In this document: piece by piece, positions 43,905-52,795 of the stretch
Numbering within the stretch: the first letter of the stretch is position 1
Layout: the number at the start of each line of letters is the position of its first letter
Origin: Epilithonimonas arachidiradicis
GTDB taxonomy: Bacteria; Bacteroidota; Bacteroidia; Flavobacteriales; Weeksellaceae
Direction of reading: 5' to 3'
Length of the DNA: 64,000 bases
NCBI RefSeq assembly: GCF_003610695.1
Contig: NZ_RAQH01000003.1
Location: forward strand, 310,001-374,000
Made by a program: the position numbers and the translations under genes
Notes under the pieces: model-generated
The model's input: the letters and a program-made list of their open reading frames with translations, nothing else
Database searches by the model: none
Told to the model about the DNA's origin: nothing

Positions 43905-44780
43905 ATGTCAAAAGTGAAAATTGGAACGGTTCAGATGTCTTGTGTTGCTGATAAGCAGTCAAATCTGAATAAAGCCATTGAAAAAATAAAAGAAGCCGCT
44001 GCAAAAGGCGCTCAAATTGTTTGTTTGCAGGAACTTTTTACATCATTGTATTTTTGTGATGTAGAAGATTATGATAATTTCGAGTTGGCGGAACCAATTC
44101 CTGGACCTTCAACTGATGCACTTTCTTCGGTTGCAAAAGAATTAGGGGTTGTTATTATCGCTTCGTTATTTGAGAAAAGAGCACAAGGTCTTTACCACAA
44201 CACAACAGCTGTTATTGATGCAGACGGTACCTATCTTGGTAAATACCGTAAAATGCACATCCCGGATGATCCGGCGTTTTACGAAAAATTTTATTTCACG
44301 CCAGGCGATTTAGGTTATAAAAATTTTGATACAAAATTCGGAAGAATTGGTGTATTGATTTGTTGGGATCAATGGTATCCTGAAGCTTCAAGAATTACGG
44401 CGTTGATGGGAGCGGATATTATGTTCTATCCGACAGCCATCGGCTGGGCAACTGACCAGGATGAAGAAACCAATCAAGATCAATACAATGCCTGGCAGAC
44501 AATTCAGCGTTCTCACGCAGTTGCGAATGGCGTTCCTGTAGTTTCTGTAAATAGAGTAGGCTTTGAGCAGGATGGCGCAATGAAATTCTGGGGCGGAAGT
44601 TTCGTGACCAATGCTCAAGGAAAGCTTTTATATCTAGGTTCTCACGATAAGGAAGAAGTGGTGGTAACAGAAGTTGACCTTGCCCAAACCGATTATATGA
44701 GAAAACATTGGCCATTCTTGAGAGACCGAAGAATCGAAACTTATTCGCCGATTACAAAGAGATTTATAGATGAAGAGTAA
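43905..44780 (+). CDS. aguB: N-carbamoylputrescine amidase
   Basis: The 291-residue nitrilase-superfamily enzyme has the Glu-Lys-Cys triad in LQELFTSLYF (Glu41), KYRKMHIPDDPAFYEKFYFTPGD (Lys near 117) and VLICWDQWYPEASR (Cys near 150). The closing RDRRIETY segment is typical of AguB. It hydrolyses N-carbamoylputrescine to putrescine, ammonia and carbon dioxide. Its stop overlaps the next gene by 11 bp, and aguA follows that gene, giving an aguB-membrane gene-aguA operon. Confidence 0.95.
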   Translation: MSKVKIGTVQMSCVADKQSNLNKAIEKIKEAAAKGAQIVCLQELFTSLYFCDVEDYDNFELAEPIPGPSTDALSSVAKELGVVIIASLFEKRAQGLYHNTTAVIDADGTYLGKYRKMHIPDDPAFYEKFYFTPGDLGYKNFDTKFGRIGVLICWDQWYPEASRITALMGADIMFYPTAIGWATDQDEETNQDQYNAWQTIQRSHAVANGVPVVSVNRVGFEQDGAMKFWGGSFVTNAQGKLLYLGSHDKEEVVVTEVDLAQTDYMRKHWPFLRDRRIETYSPITKRFIDEE

Positions 44781-45504
44781 AACCAATAAAAAAGATATTT
44801 TAATTTATATCATATTTTTATTATTTACTTCTATGTCAATCTATTCACTTGTGAATGGAGATGGAGATTCTGAACGAAAGTTCATTATAAACTTAGGAAC
44901 TTTGATTTTTTTCGGGGGTGGAGGTGTTACTTATTTCTTTTTGAAAAATAATTTTGGAGCTGGAAAATCAATTGATGATAAAACTTTAATCATTTATGAA
45001 AGCAAAAGGAAGATATTTTTTTATTTTCTGGGAGGTTTAGTGTTCGTTACAATGGGAATTATTATGATAATTTATAATTCTTATTTTGATGGGAGGAGAA
45101 TGAATCCACAAATAGCATTGTTTCTAGGAATAATTTGTGTTTGTTTTTTTGGATTAATCTTTTTGGCATCACTTATCAGATTAATTACTTCAGCTAGAAA
45201 ATTAATTGAAGTTACCCAATCAACATTAGAAATTCAAACTGGATTTCTAAATAGTGAGATGATTATAATTCCAAAAAGTGAAATTGAATTTATTAAAGAA
45301 AGTCAAATTTCATCGAATAGTTTTATATCTATATATGTTAATCAACCTGAAAAATATGTTAAAAAAGGATTTCTAAAAAATATGAATTATAAAATAACAG
45401 GAACTCCAATTAATATAAATCCTAATATATCTAATTTTTCAAGTGATGAAATTTTAAAATTTCTGAGCAAAAATATCAATATTGAAAACCAAAATGAGCA
45501 ATAA
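44770..45504 (+). CDS. Membrane protein, possibly STM3941-like, embedded between aguB and aguA
   Basis: The 244-residue protein has an N-terminal helix (residues 10-30), a second near 38-58, then two more (about 75-98 and 110-132), and a soluble C-terminal domain of roughly 100 residues (LIEVTQSTLEIQTGFLNSEMIIIPKSEIEFI). The layout recalls the STM3941 family, which I propose with low certainty. It overlaps aguB by 11 bp at its start and aguA by 11 bp at its end, so it belongs to that operon. Codon use is noticeably more AT-rich (Asn, Ile, Lys) than its neighbours, suggesting later acquisition. Confidence 0.6.
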   Translation: MKSKTNKKDILIYIIFLLFTSMSIYSLVNGDGDSERKFIINLGTLIFFGGGGVTYFFLKNNFGAGKSIDDKTLIIYESKRKIFFYFLGGLVFVTMGIIMIIYNSYFDGRRMNPQIALFLGIICVCFFGLIFLASLIRLITSARKLIEVTQSTLEIQTGFLNSEMIIIPKSEIEFIKESQISSNSFISIYVNQPEKYVKKGFLKNMNYKITGTPININPNISNFSSDEILKFLSKNINIENQNEQ

Positions 45505-46552
45505 TATCCCTGTAAATATCAATCTTTCAGATTACGCCTTCCCAGCAGAATGGGAAGAACACGAAGCAACTTGGTTGTCTTGGCCTCACAAAGAAGAATC
45601 CTGGCCGGAAAGAATTGATTTGATTTACCCTGCTTATGCACAATTCATTGCTGAATTAACAAAAGGCGAATTCGTTTGTATCAATGTCAAAGACCAGGAA
45701 ATGCAGGCTTTTGCAATGGAACATATTTCTAAAGCTGGCGCTGATATCTCTAAAGTTGAATTTTATTTCCACGAAACCAATGACGCTTGGTGCAGAGACC
45801 ACGGTCCGGCATTTTTAGTAAATAAAAATGGAGAAGAACCAAAGAAAATCATTGTAGATTGGGGCTTCAATGCCTGGGGAGGAAAATATCCGCCTTTCGA
45901 ATTGGATGATGTCATTCCGACTAAAATTGCTGAAGAAAAAGGATTGCCCGTTCTTTATCCCGGAATTATTATGGAAGGCGGTTCAGTTGAATTCAATGGT
46001 GCCGGAACGGTTTTAACTTCAAAGTCCTGTTTGCTTAACGAAAATAGAAATCCGCATCTATCGCAGGACGAAGTGGAAGAGTTCCTGAAAAAATATTATG
46101 GACAAAAACAGGTTCTTTGGGTTGATGACGGAATTGTAGGTGATGATACAGACGGTCACGTAGACGACACGATTCGTTTCATAAATGAAAACACGGTTTT
46201 GACCGTAATTGAAGATAATCCTGAAGATGACAATTACGAAATTCTTCAAAACAATCTTCGTCAACTGCAGGAAATGACTTTGCTAAACGGTGAAAAACTG
46301 AACATCATCCAATTACCAATGCCAGATCCGGTTTACTGTGACGGACAAAGATTACCAGCTTCTTATGCTAATTTTTATATTGCCAATAAGTCAGTTATTG
46401 TGCCGACTTACAGATGTAACAAAGATGAAGTCGCTTTGGAAATTATCCAAAAATGTTTTCCTGATAGAGAGGTCGTTGGGATAGATTCTACCGACATTAT
46501 TTGGGGATTGGGGAGTTTCCATTGTTTGAGCCAACAAGAACCTTTGGTATAA
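45494..46552 (+). CDS. aguA: Agmatine deiminase
   Basis: The 352-residue enzyme is a peptidylarginine-deiminase-fold agmatine deiminase: FPAEWEEHEATWLSWPH at the N-terminus, NDAWCRDHGPAFLV, IIMEGGSVEFNGAGTVLTS, DGHVDDTIRF and the catalytic Cys near residue 343 in WGLGSFHCLSQQEP. It converts agmatine to N-carbamoylputrescine, the substrate of AguB encoded upstream. The start is ATG 45494 rather than an earlier TTG. A terminator follows at 46559-46581. Confidence 0.96.
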   Translation: MSNNIPVNINLSDYAFPAEWEEHEATWLSWPHKEESWPERIDLIYPAYAQFIAELTKGEFVCINVKDQEMQAFAMEHISKAGADISKVEFYFHETNDAWCRDHGPAFLVNKNGEEPKKIIVDWGFNAWGGKYPPFELDDVIPTKIAEEKGLPVLYPGIIMEGGSVEFNGAGTVLTSKSCLLNENRNPHLSQDEVEEFLKKYYGQKQVLWVDDGIVGDDTDGHVDDTIRFINENTVLTVIEDNPEDDNYEILQNNLRQLQEMTLLNGEKLNIIQLPMPDPVYCDGQRLPASYANFYIANKSVIVPTYRCNKDEVALEIIQKCFPDREVVGIDSTDIIWGLGSFHCLSQQEPLV

Positions 46553-46558
46553 AATTAG

Positions 46559-46581
46559 GTCCGCATTAGGCGGACTTTTTT
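46559..46581 (+). terminator. Terminator after aguA
   Basis: GTCCGC (46559-46564) and GCGGAC (46570-46575) flank a 5-base loop and lead into six T residues. This separates aguA from the transporter gene 11 bases later. Confidence 0.9.
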
Positions 46582-46591
46582 ATAAATAATT

Positions 46592-47989
46592 ATGAACGAA
46601 AATTTGACCACCGATTCTGTTAAAAAATTTCTTCCTCTAATTTTGGGAACAGCGATTTTTATGCAGATGCTGGATTCCACAATTCTAAATACATCTTTGC
46701 CATCCATTGCCCGCGATTTGCAGGAATTGCCATTGGATATGCAAAATGCCATCATCAGTTATGTTTTGACTTTAGCTTTGTTTATGCCAGTCAGCGGATT
46801 TTTGGCGGACAAATTTGGGACAAAAAAAATATTCATTTTTTCGTTGTTTGTCTTTTCGTTAGGTTCATTATTTTGCTCATTATCACAAAATCTTACCGAA
46901 TTGGTAATTTCCAGAGTGATTCAAGGGATTGGAGGCAGTTTGATGACGCCTGTTGGGAAATTAGCATTAATTCGCGCTTTCAACAAAAATGAACTTTTGA
47001 AAGCAATGAATTTCGCCATCATTCCCGCATTGATTGGGCCGGTTATGGGGCCTGTCGTAGGTGGGTATATGGTAGATTATCTCAGCTGGCACTGGATTTT
47101 TTTGATTAATATTCCAATAGGAGTTCTGGGAATTCTTCTTAGTTTGAAATATATGCCGAATTACAAATCACCCGTCATCGATTTCGATTTGAAGGGATTT
47201 CTGATTTTTGCTTTGGCTTCTCTATTACTTTCAAGTGCGTTGGAATTATTGGGAAATGCTCAAAATATCACACCCGTTCTGATGATATTTTTTTTGGGAT
47301 TTCTGATGCTTTACTTCTATTACAAACACGCGAAAAAGGACAATAATCCGATTTTTCCTCTCAATCTTTTTAAAGTTCGAACATTCCGGGTTGGGATTCT
47401 TGGAAACTTAGCAACAAGACTGGGAATCAGTTCAATCCCGCTTTTGGTTCCGCTGATGATCCAGATCGCTTATGGACAATCGGCGTTGACTTCGGGTTGG
47501 ATTATTGCGCCGATGGCCCTTACGGCAATGTTCGGAAAATCTTTTGTAATCGGGATTTTGGATAAGTTTGGATATCGCAAAACTTTGATGGTCAATACGT
47601 TTACAATCGGAATTTTGATTTGCTGTCTGGCGATTCCGAGTGTTCACAGCTCAATTTATTGGTTTGTTCCGATTTTGTTGATTCTTGGATTTTTCAATTC
47701 GATTCAATTTACGTCGATGAATACGATTTCTATTGCTGATCTGCGACCATATCAAAATAGCAGTGGCAATTCTCTGGTTTCTGTTAATCAACAGTTTGCG
47801 GTTGGATTCGGGATTGCATTTGGTTTGATTGTTTTAAAATTGTTTGAAGGCGACACGACTTTAGTTAAAAATCAGGTTCACACGGCGTTTCGTTACACAT
47901 TTTTGTTGGTAGGATTTCTCACGATACTTTCAGGTCTAGTTTTCAGAAGACTGAATTTCAGAGATGGTGATAATATGAAATCGGTTTAA
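46592..47989 (+). CDS. MFS transporter, DHA2 (14-helix) drug-exporter family
   Basis: The 465-residue protein shows motif A GFLADKFGTKKIF after helix 2, motif C PALIGPVMGPVVGGYMVDYL and the W-rich HWIFLINIPIG turn that mark the EmrB/QacA DHA2 family. Fourteen helices are plausible. Substrate is unknown, and no membrane-fusion partner is adjacent, so it may act alone. The next gene follows after a 10-bp gap. Confidence 0.9.
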   Translation: MNENLTTDSVKKFLPLILGTAIFMQMLDSTILNTSLPSIARDLQELPLDMQNAIISYVLTLALFMPVSGFLADKFGTKKIFIFSLFVFSLGSLFCSLSQNLTELVISRVIQGIGGSLMTPVGKLALIRAFNKNELLKAMNFAIIPALIGPVMGPVVGGYMVDYLSWHWIFLINIPIGVLGILLSLKYMPNYKSPVIDFDLKGFLIFALASLLLSSALELLGNAQNITPVLMIFFLGFLMLYFYYKHAKKDNNPIFPLNLFKVRTFRVGILGNLATRLGISSIPLLVPLMIQIAYGQSALTSGWIIAPMALTAMFGKSFVIGILDKFGYRKTLMVNTFTIGILICCLAIPSVHSSIYWFVPILLILGFFNSIQFTSMNTISIADLRPYQNSSGNSLVSVNQQFAVGFGIAFGLIVLKLFEGDTTLVKNQVHTAFRYTFLLVGFLTILSGLVFRRLNFRDGDNMKSV

Positions 47990-47999
47990 ATAATAATCA

Positions 48000-49172
48000 A
48001 TGGATTTTTCAAAATTAATTTCTTCTGATATTCAAAATTATATCAATCAAAATCTCAATTCTGATTTAAATAAATTATTATTGAAAAAGTCGCCATTTGA
48101 TAATGTTTCGATGCAAGAAATCGTACAACAAATCAAAGGCAAAAAAACAGCCGAGAAGAAGTTTCCATTCCTTTTAAAAAAAGGAATTATTTTCCCTCCA
48201 AATCTCAATCTGGAACAAGCTTCATCCCAATCAACTGCAGAATACAAAGCTCAAAATCTCAAAGAAAAATCTTTCCTTGATTTAACTTGTGGATTTGGAA
48301 TTGACGCTTATTTTTTATCAAAGAATTTTGATGAAGTTACTTTAATTGAACAAAATTCAGAATTGATTTCAATAGTTGAAAATAATTGGAGGGTATTAAA
48401 TCGAAAAGCCAATTTCATTAATGAAAATCTGGAAGTGTTTTTAGAAAGTCTTCGAGAGCCTCGGACTGACAACTTTAAAAAGTTTGACGTCGTTTATCTT
48501 GACCCAGCGAGAAGAGACCAACAAAACAAAAAGAAATTTTTACTTGAAGATCTATCACCAAGTCTATTAGAAATAGAAGAAAAATTACATTCGATTGCAG
48601 ACAAAATTATTGTGAAATTATCACCATTAATTGATATTTCATATCTCATTTCAGAATTAAAAAATATTACTGAAATTCAAATTATTGCAGTTCGAAATGA
48701 AGTCAAAGAATTGGTTTTAATTATTGAGAATCAATTAAAAAAAGATGTTAAGATTCGTTGTGTCGATCTGGAATCCGATGAGCCTGAATTTTCTTTCAAT
48801 TTCAATGACGAAAAATCAGCAAAGTCAGAATTCTCAGGAAGTTTGAATTTCCTCTATATTCCAAACAATTCAATTTTAAAAGCGGGCGCATTTAATATCA
48901 TTTCAGAAAAATTTGGATTGAAAAAATTGCATCCAAACACACATTTCTATACTTCAAAATATAAAATCGAAAATTTTCCTGGAAGAGTTTTAGAAATAGA
49001 AAAAATCGACGCTAAAGATTTGAAAAAAGGTGAGAAGTACAATATTATTTCCAAAAATTATCCTCTAAAACCGCAAGAAATCAAGAAAAAATACAAGCTG
49101 AATGACGGCGGAAATCATTATCTGATTTTTACGCAATCCGTTGATGGAAAAGAAATCCTTAAAAGCATCTAA
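48000..49172 (+). CDS. Class I SAM-dependent methyltransferase with THUMP-like domain
   Basis: The 390-residue protein has a methyltransferase core in its middle: FLDLTCGFGIDAYFLSKNF (motif I), VTLIEQNSELISIVENN and KFDVVYLDPARRDQQNKKKF (motif IV DPxRR). The C-terminal half (LYIPNNSILKAGAFNIISEKFGLKKLHPNTHFYTS) is the THUMP-like domain described for a Bacteroidota family. An RNA substrate is likely but unproven. Codons are Lys- and Ile-rich. It follows the MFS gene closely and ends at a terminator-like hairpin. Confidence 0.82.
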   Translation: MDFSKLISSDIQNYINQNLNSDLNKLLLKKSPFDNVSMQEIVQQIKGKKTAEKKFPFLLKKGIIFPPNLNLEQASSQSTAEYKAQNLKEKSFLDLTCGFGIDAYFLSKNFDEVTLIEQNSELISIVENNWRVLNRKANFINENLEVFLESLREPRTDNFKKFDVVYLDPARRDQQNKKKFLLEDLSPSLLEIEEKLHSIADKIIVKLSPLIDISYLISELKNITEIQIIAVRNEVKELVLIIENQLKKDVKIRCVDLESDEPEFSFNFNDEKSAKSEFSGSLNFLYIPNNSILKAGAFNIISEKFGLKKLHPNTHFYTSKYKIENFPGRVLEIEKIDAKDLKKGEKYNIISKNYPLKPQEIKKKYKLNDGGNHYLIFTQSVDGKEILKSI

Positions 49173-49190
49173 ATTAATTCACTGATTAAC

Positions 49191-49230
49191 AAGGCGTTAA
49201 CTAGATGTTAATTATTTCGCCTTATTTTTA
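49191..49230 (+). terminator. Probable terminator after the methyltransferase gene
   Basis: AAGGCG (49191-49196) pairs with CGCCTT (49218-49223), enclosing an inner TTAAC/GTTAA stem, and is followed by ATTTTTA. The composite stem and short T-run make it weaker than others here. Confidence 0.6.
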
Positions 49231-49271
49231 AAAATAATTGAATCTAAGTTTATCATCCCGTAAAAATTCAT

Positions 49272-49279
49272 TACATTTG
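49272..49279 (+). promoter_or_regulatory. -7 promoter box of typA
   Basis: TACATTTG matches TANNTTTG exactly and lies 12 bases before the ATG at 49292. No convincing -33 element is visible at the right distance. Confidence 0.55.
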
Positions 49280-49291
49280 CACGCGTAAAAA

Positions 49292-51106
49292 ATGGATATG
49301 CAAAACATTAGAAATATAGCGATTATCGCACACGTTGACCACGGAAAAACAACTTTGGTTGATAAGATTATTCATGCAACCAACATCTTCAGAGAGAATC
49401 AGGAGAGTGGTGAGTTGATTATGGATAACAACGATCTGGAGAGAGAAAGAGGAATTACCATTCTTTCAAAAAACATCTCTGTTAATTACAAAGACGTTAA
49501 AATTAACGTTATCGACACGCCTGGTCACGCCGATTTTGGTGGTGAGGTAGAAAGAGTTCTTAAGATGGCCGATGGTGTTATTTTGTTGGTGGATGCGTTT
49601 GAAGGACCAATGCCGCAGACAAGATTCGTACTTCAAAAAGCTTTGGAATTGGGGTTGAGGCCTTTGGTTGTAATTAACAAAGTTGATAAGCCAAACTGTC
49701 GTCCGGACGAGGTTCACGACCAAGTTTTTGACTTGTTCTTCAACCTGGATGCAACAGAGGAGCAGTTGGATTTTCCAACGTTCTACGGTTCATCTAAGCA
49801 AGGCTGGTTCAACACTTCGTTAGAACAAACAGATAATATTTTCCCATTACTAGACGGGATTTTACAATACGTTCCAGAACCGAAAGTAACTGAAGGTAAT
49901 CTTCAGATGCAGATTACTTCATTGGATTTTTCTTCTTTCCTGGGAAGAATTGCCATCGGTAAAGTAACAAGAGGTGAAATCAAAGAATCTCAATGGATTG
50001 GTCTGGCGCAGGCTGACGGAAAAATTGTGAAAGGAAAAGTAAAAGAGCTTTATGTTTTCGAAGGTCTTGGAAAGAAAAAAGTAACCGAAGTTGGCGCAGG
50101 CGATATCTGTGCTGTTGTAGGTTTTGACGCATTCCAGATTGGAGATTCTTTCGTTGACTTGGAAAATCCTGAACCGTTGGAAAGAACAGCGATTGATGAG
50201 CCGACATTGAATATGACGTTTTCTATCAACAATTCGCCTTTCTTCGGTAAAGATGGTAAGTATGTAACTTCTAACCACTTAAAAGAAAGATTAACTAAAG
50301 AATTAGAGAAAAACTTGGCATTGAGAGTTCAACAGACTGATGATGCAAACACTTTCCTAGTTTTTGGTAGAGGTATTCTTCACTTGTCAGTTTTAATTGA
50401 AACGATGAGAAGAGAAGGTTACGAGATGACGATTGGTCAGCCACAAGTTATCTTGAAAGAAGGTGAAAATGGTGAAAAATTAGAACCGTATGAATCTTTA
50501 GTTGTTGATGTTCCTGAGGAGTTTGCTTCTAGAGTTATCGATTTGGCCACTCAGAGAAAAGGAGATCTTCACATTATGGAAACCAAAGGTGAAATGCAAC
50601 ATATGGAATTCGAGATTCCTTCCAGAGGTCTAATCGGATTACGTTCTCAGATGTTGACTGCAACTGCTGGTGAAGCGATTATGGCGCACCGTTTCACAGA
50701 GTATAAACCTTTCAAAGGGGCGATTCCAGGAAGAAACAATGGTGTATTAGTAAGTAAAGGAACTGGTCCTGCTACAGAATATTCCATCAACAAACTACAA
50801 GATAGAGGCAAATTCTTCGTTGATCCAGGTGAGGAAATCTACACAGGGATGATCATCGGTGAGCAAAATAAGCCGGGAGATTTGGTGGTGAATATTGTTG
50901 AAGCAAAGCAGTTGAACAATATGCGTGCTGCCGGAAAAGATAAAGATACTGGTGTTGCACCAAAAATCCTGTTCTCTCTGGAAGAATGTATGGAATATAT
51001 CCAAGCTGATGAAGCGATAGAAGTTACGCCAAACTTCATCCGTATGAGAAAGAAAATCCTTTCTGAAGAAGAAAGAAAAAGATTGGAAAGACAAGCGAAA
51101 GCTTAA
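49292..51106 (+). CDS. typA: Translational GTPase TypA/BipA
   Basis: The 604-residue protein is a ribosome-associated GTPase of the elongation-factor class: IRNIAIIAHVDHGKTTLVDK (P-loop), ERERGITI, DTPGHADFGGEVERV, NKVDKPNCRPDEV, and the C-terminal domain V segment RGLIGLRSQMLTATAGEAIM with HRFTEYKPFKG. TypA takes part in ribosome assembly and stress or cold adaptation. ATG 49292 and ATG 49298 are both possible. A strong terminator follows, and the next gene's -33 box sits in its T-tract. Confidence 0.97.
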   Translation: MDMQNIRNIAIIAHVDHGKTTLVDKIIHATNIFRENQESGELIMDNNDLERERGITILSKNISVNYKDVKINVIDTPGHADFGGEVERVLKMADGVILLVDAFEGPMPQTRFVLQKALELGLRPLVVINKVDKPNCRPDEVHDQVFDLFFNLDATEEQLDFPTFYGSSKQGWFNTSLEQTDNIFPLLDGILQYVPEPKVTEGNLQMQITSLDFSSFLGRIAIGKVTRGEIKESQWIGLAQADGKIVKGKVKELYVFEGLGKKKVTEVGAGDICAVVGFDAFQIGDSFVDLENPEPLERTAIDEPTLNMTFSINNSPFFGKDGKYVTSNHLKERLTKELEKNLALRVQQTDDANTFLVFGRGILHLSVLIETMRREGYEMTIGQPQVILKEGENGEKLEPYESLVVDVPEEFASRVIDLATQRKGDLHIMETKGEMQHMEFEIPSRGLIGLRSQMLTATAGEAIMAHRFTEYKPFKGAIPGRNNGVLVSKGTGPATEYSINKLQDRGKFFVDPGEEIYTGMIIGEQNKPGDLVVNIVEAKQLNNMRAAGKDKDTGVAPKILFSLEECMEYIQADEAIEVTPNFIRMRKKILSEEERKRLERQAKA

Positions 51107-51130
51107 TTTTTCCCAAATATTATATCAAAA

Positions 51131-51155
51131 GCATCCATTATTGGATGCTTTTTTT
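51131..51155 (+). terminator. Intrinsic terminator after typA
   Basis: GCATCCA (51131-51137) pairs with TGGATGC (51142-51148), followed by seven T residues. Preceding AAAA extends the stem. Confidence 0.92.
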
Positions 51156-51183
51156 GTTATTCTGATTTTATCGTTTAGTTTTG
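51153..51183 (+). promoter_or_regulatory. Promoter of the GHL10-type lipoprotein gene, with very short leader
   Basis: TTTG (51153-51156), a 19-base spacer and TAGTTTTG (51176-51183) match the consensus fully. The -33 element uses the end of the typA terminator T-tract. The -7 box ends 6 bases before the ATG at 51190, so the transcript would be nearly or fully leaderless. Confidence 0.72.
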
Positions 51184-51189
51184 CAAACT

Positions 51190-52758
51190 ATGCGTTTCAG
51201 ATTATCATTTTTCCAAATTGTTTTATTGGCGATCTTTGTAGTTTCGTGTGCTACGAAAACTAAAAAATCACCAACTAAATCTGGTGTTAAAAAACCAATT
51301 ACAAAAACCGAAATCAAGCTTCCGCCCAAACCAGTTGTTCAATTGAATAACATTAAATTACCTGAAATCAAAAGAGAGTTCAGAGCAGTTTGGATTGCAT
51401 CGGTTGCAAATATCAATTGGCCTTCGAAAAATAATCTGTCCGTAGATCAGCAAAAACAAGAAGCGATACAAATGTTGGATATGTTGGTTGATCTGAATTT
51501 TAATGCGGTTATTTTACAAGTTCGTCCTTCGGCGGATGCTTTGTACAAAAGCTCTCACGAGCCTTGGTCACATTTTTTGACTGGACAAATTGGTCTTGCA
51601 CCTTATCCTGAATATGATCCTATGCAATTCTGGATTGATGAATGTCATAAACGAGGTCTGGAATTTCACGCTTGGCTAAATCCGTTCCGTGCCCATCATT
51701 CCAATGGTGGTGCAATCTCCTCAGAATCAATGGTGAGAAAATCGCCTGACAATGTTGTGAAGCTAAAAAACGGAATGTATTGGTTTGATCCGGCTGATGA
51801 CAGAACACAAGATCAGGCTTCGAAAGTGATTAAAGATATTATTTCGAGGTATGATGTTGATGGAATTCATTTAGATGACTATTTCTATCCATATGCCGAA
51901 TATAATGGCGGAAAAGATTTTCCTGATTACAAAACTTGGTCCGTTTATCAGCAATCTGGCGGAACGCTTTCCAGAGCCGATTGGCGAAGAGCCAATGTCA
52001 ACAAATTTGTGAAAAGAATCTATGACGAAATCAAAGCTCAGAAAAATGATGTGAAGTTCGGAATCAGTCCTTTTGGGATTTGGAAACCTGATTTTCCTGC
52101 AGGAATCAAAGGTTCTTCTCAATATGACGAATTGTATGCAGATGCCAAATTATGGCTGAATCAAGGTTGGGTAGATTATTTCACGCCTCAGCTGTATTGG
52201 CCTGTAGATTCTCCTGGACAGAGCTTTCCGCTTCTGTTGCAATGGTGGAATGATGAGAATACAAAAGGTCGTCATCTTTGGCCAGGATTGAATACCGTTG
52301 CTGTAAAATCTCCGAATAAAGCCACAGAAATTGCCCGAGAAATAGAGGTGACAAGACAAATTATTAAAAATAATGCTGGCGAAGTCCATTACAGCATCGC
52401 AGGAATCAGTAAAAATTACGAGATGCAACAGGAGTTGAAAAACAATTCTTATAAAGACAAAGTTCTCATTCCTGAAACAACTTGGCTGACTTCAAAACCA
52501 TTATCAGAACTGAATGTAGATTTGAAAAAACAAGGCAATAATGTTGTGATTAATTGGACAAAAAATAACGATGCTCTGTCTTATGTAATCTATTTGAAAT
52601 ATGGCGATAATTGGCAAACAGAAATTGTCTCTCCACAGATTAATACAAAAACAGTTACTTCATCTTCAAATGGGAAAAAGTTAACAACAGTTGTGGCTAG
52701 ATATGCTGATAAATTGGGGAAACTGAGTGGTTATAAAGTTGTTTCTGTTACAATTTAA
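51190..52758 (+). CDS. Glycoside hydrolase family 10-like (GHL10) lipoprotein
   Basis: The 522-residue protein has a lipoprotein signal with lipobox VVSC. After a Lys/Pro-rich spacer it reads REFRAVWIASVANINWPSK, the opening of the GHL10/UPF0748 family, followed by NAVILQVRPSADALY, GLEFHAWLNPFR, VDGIHLDDYFYPY and GISPFGIWKP. The C-terminal 90 residues (VNWTKNNDALSYVIYLKYG) form a fibronectin type III-like domain. It is a surface-exposed predicted glycosidase, perhaps for amidated or cell-wall glycans. ATG 51190 is preferred over a TTG that lies inside the promoter. Confidence 0.88.
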   Translation: MRFRLSFFQIVLLAIFVVSCATKTKKSPTKSGVKKPITKTEIKLPPKPVVQLNNIKLPEIKREFRAVWIASVANINWPSKNNLSVDQQKQEAIQMLDMLVDLNFNAVILQVRPSADALYKSSHEPWSHFLTGQIGLAPYPEYDPMQFWIDECHKRGLEFHAWLNPFRAHHSNGGAISSESMVRKSPDNVVKLKNGMYWFDPADDRTQDQASKVIKDIISRYDVDGIHLDDYFYPYAEYNGGKDFPDYKTWSVYQQSGGTLSRADWRRANVNKFVKRIYDEIKAQKNDVKFGISPFGIWKPDFPAGIKGSSQYDELYADAKLWLNQGWVDYFTPQLYWPVDSPGQSFPLLLQWWNDENTKGRHLWPGLNTVAVKSPNKATEIAREIEVTRQIIKNNAGEVHYSIAGISKNYEMQQELKNNSYKDKVLIPETTWLTSKPLSELNVDLKKQGNNVVINWTKNNDALSYVIYLKYGDNWQTEIVSPQINTKTVTSSSNGKKLTTVVARYADKLGKLSGYKVVSVTI

Positions 52759-52766
52759 AAATAAAT

Positions 52767-52795
52767 AAAAGCCTTCAATAATTTGAATGCTTTTT
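52767..52795. terminator. Bidirectional terminator between the GHL10 gene and the response regulator gene
   Basis: AAAAGC and inner TTCAA (52767-52778) pair with TTGAA and GCTTTT (52783-52794) with one mismatch and a 4-base loop; T-runs lie on each strand. Confidence 0.72.

Noticed and set aside
46592-47989. Polyamine exporter role for the MFS gene beside aguA
   Set aside because: A strong terminator separates it from aguA, and its motifs indicate only the general DHA2 drug-exporter family.
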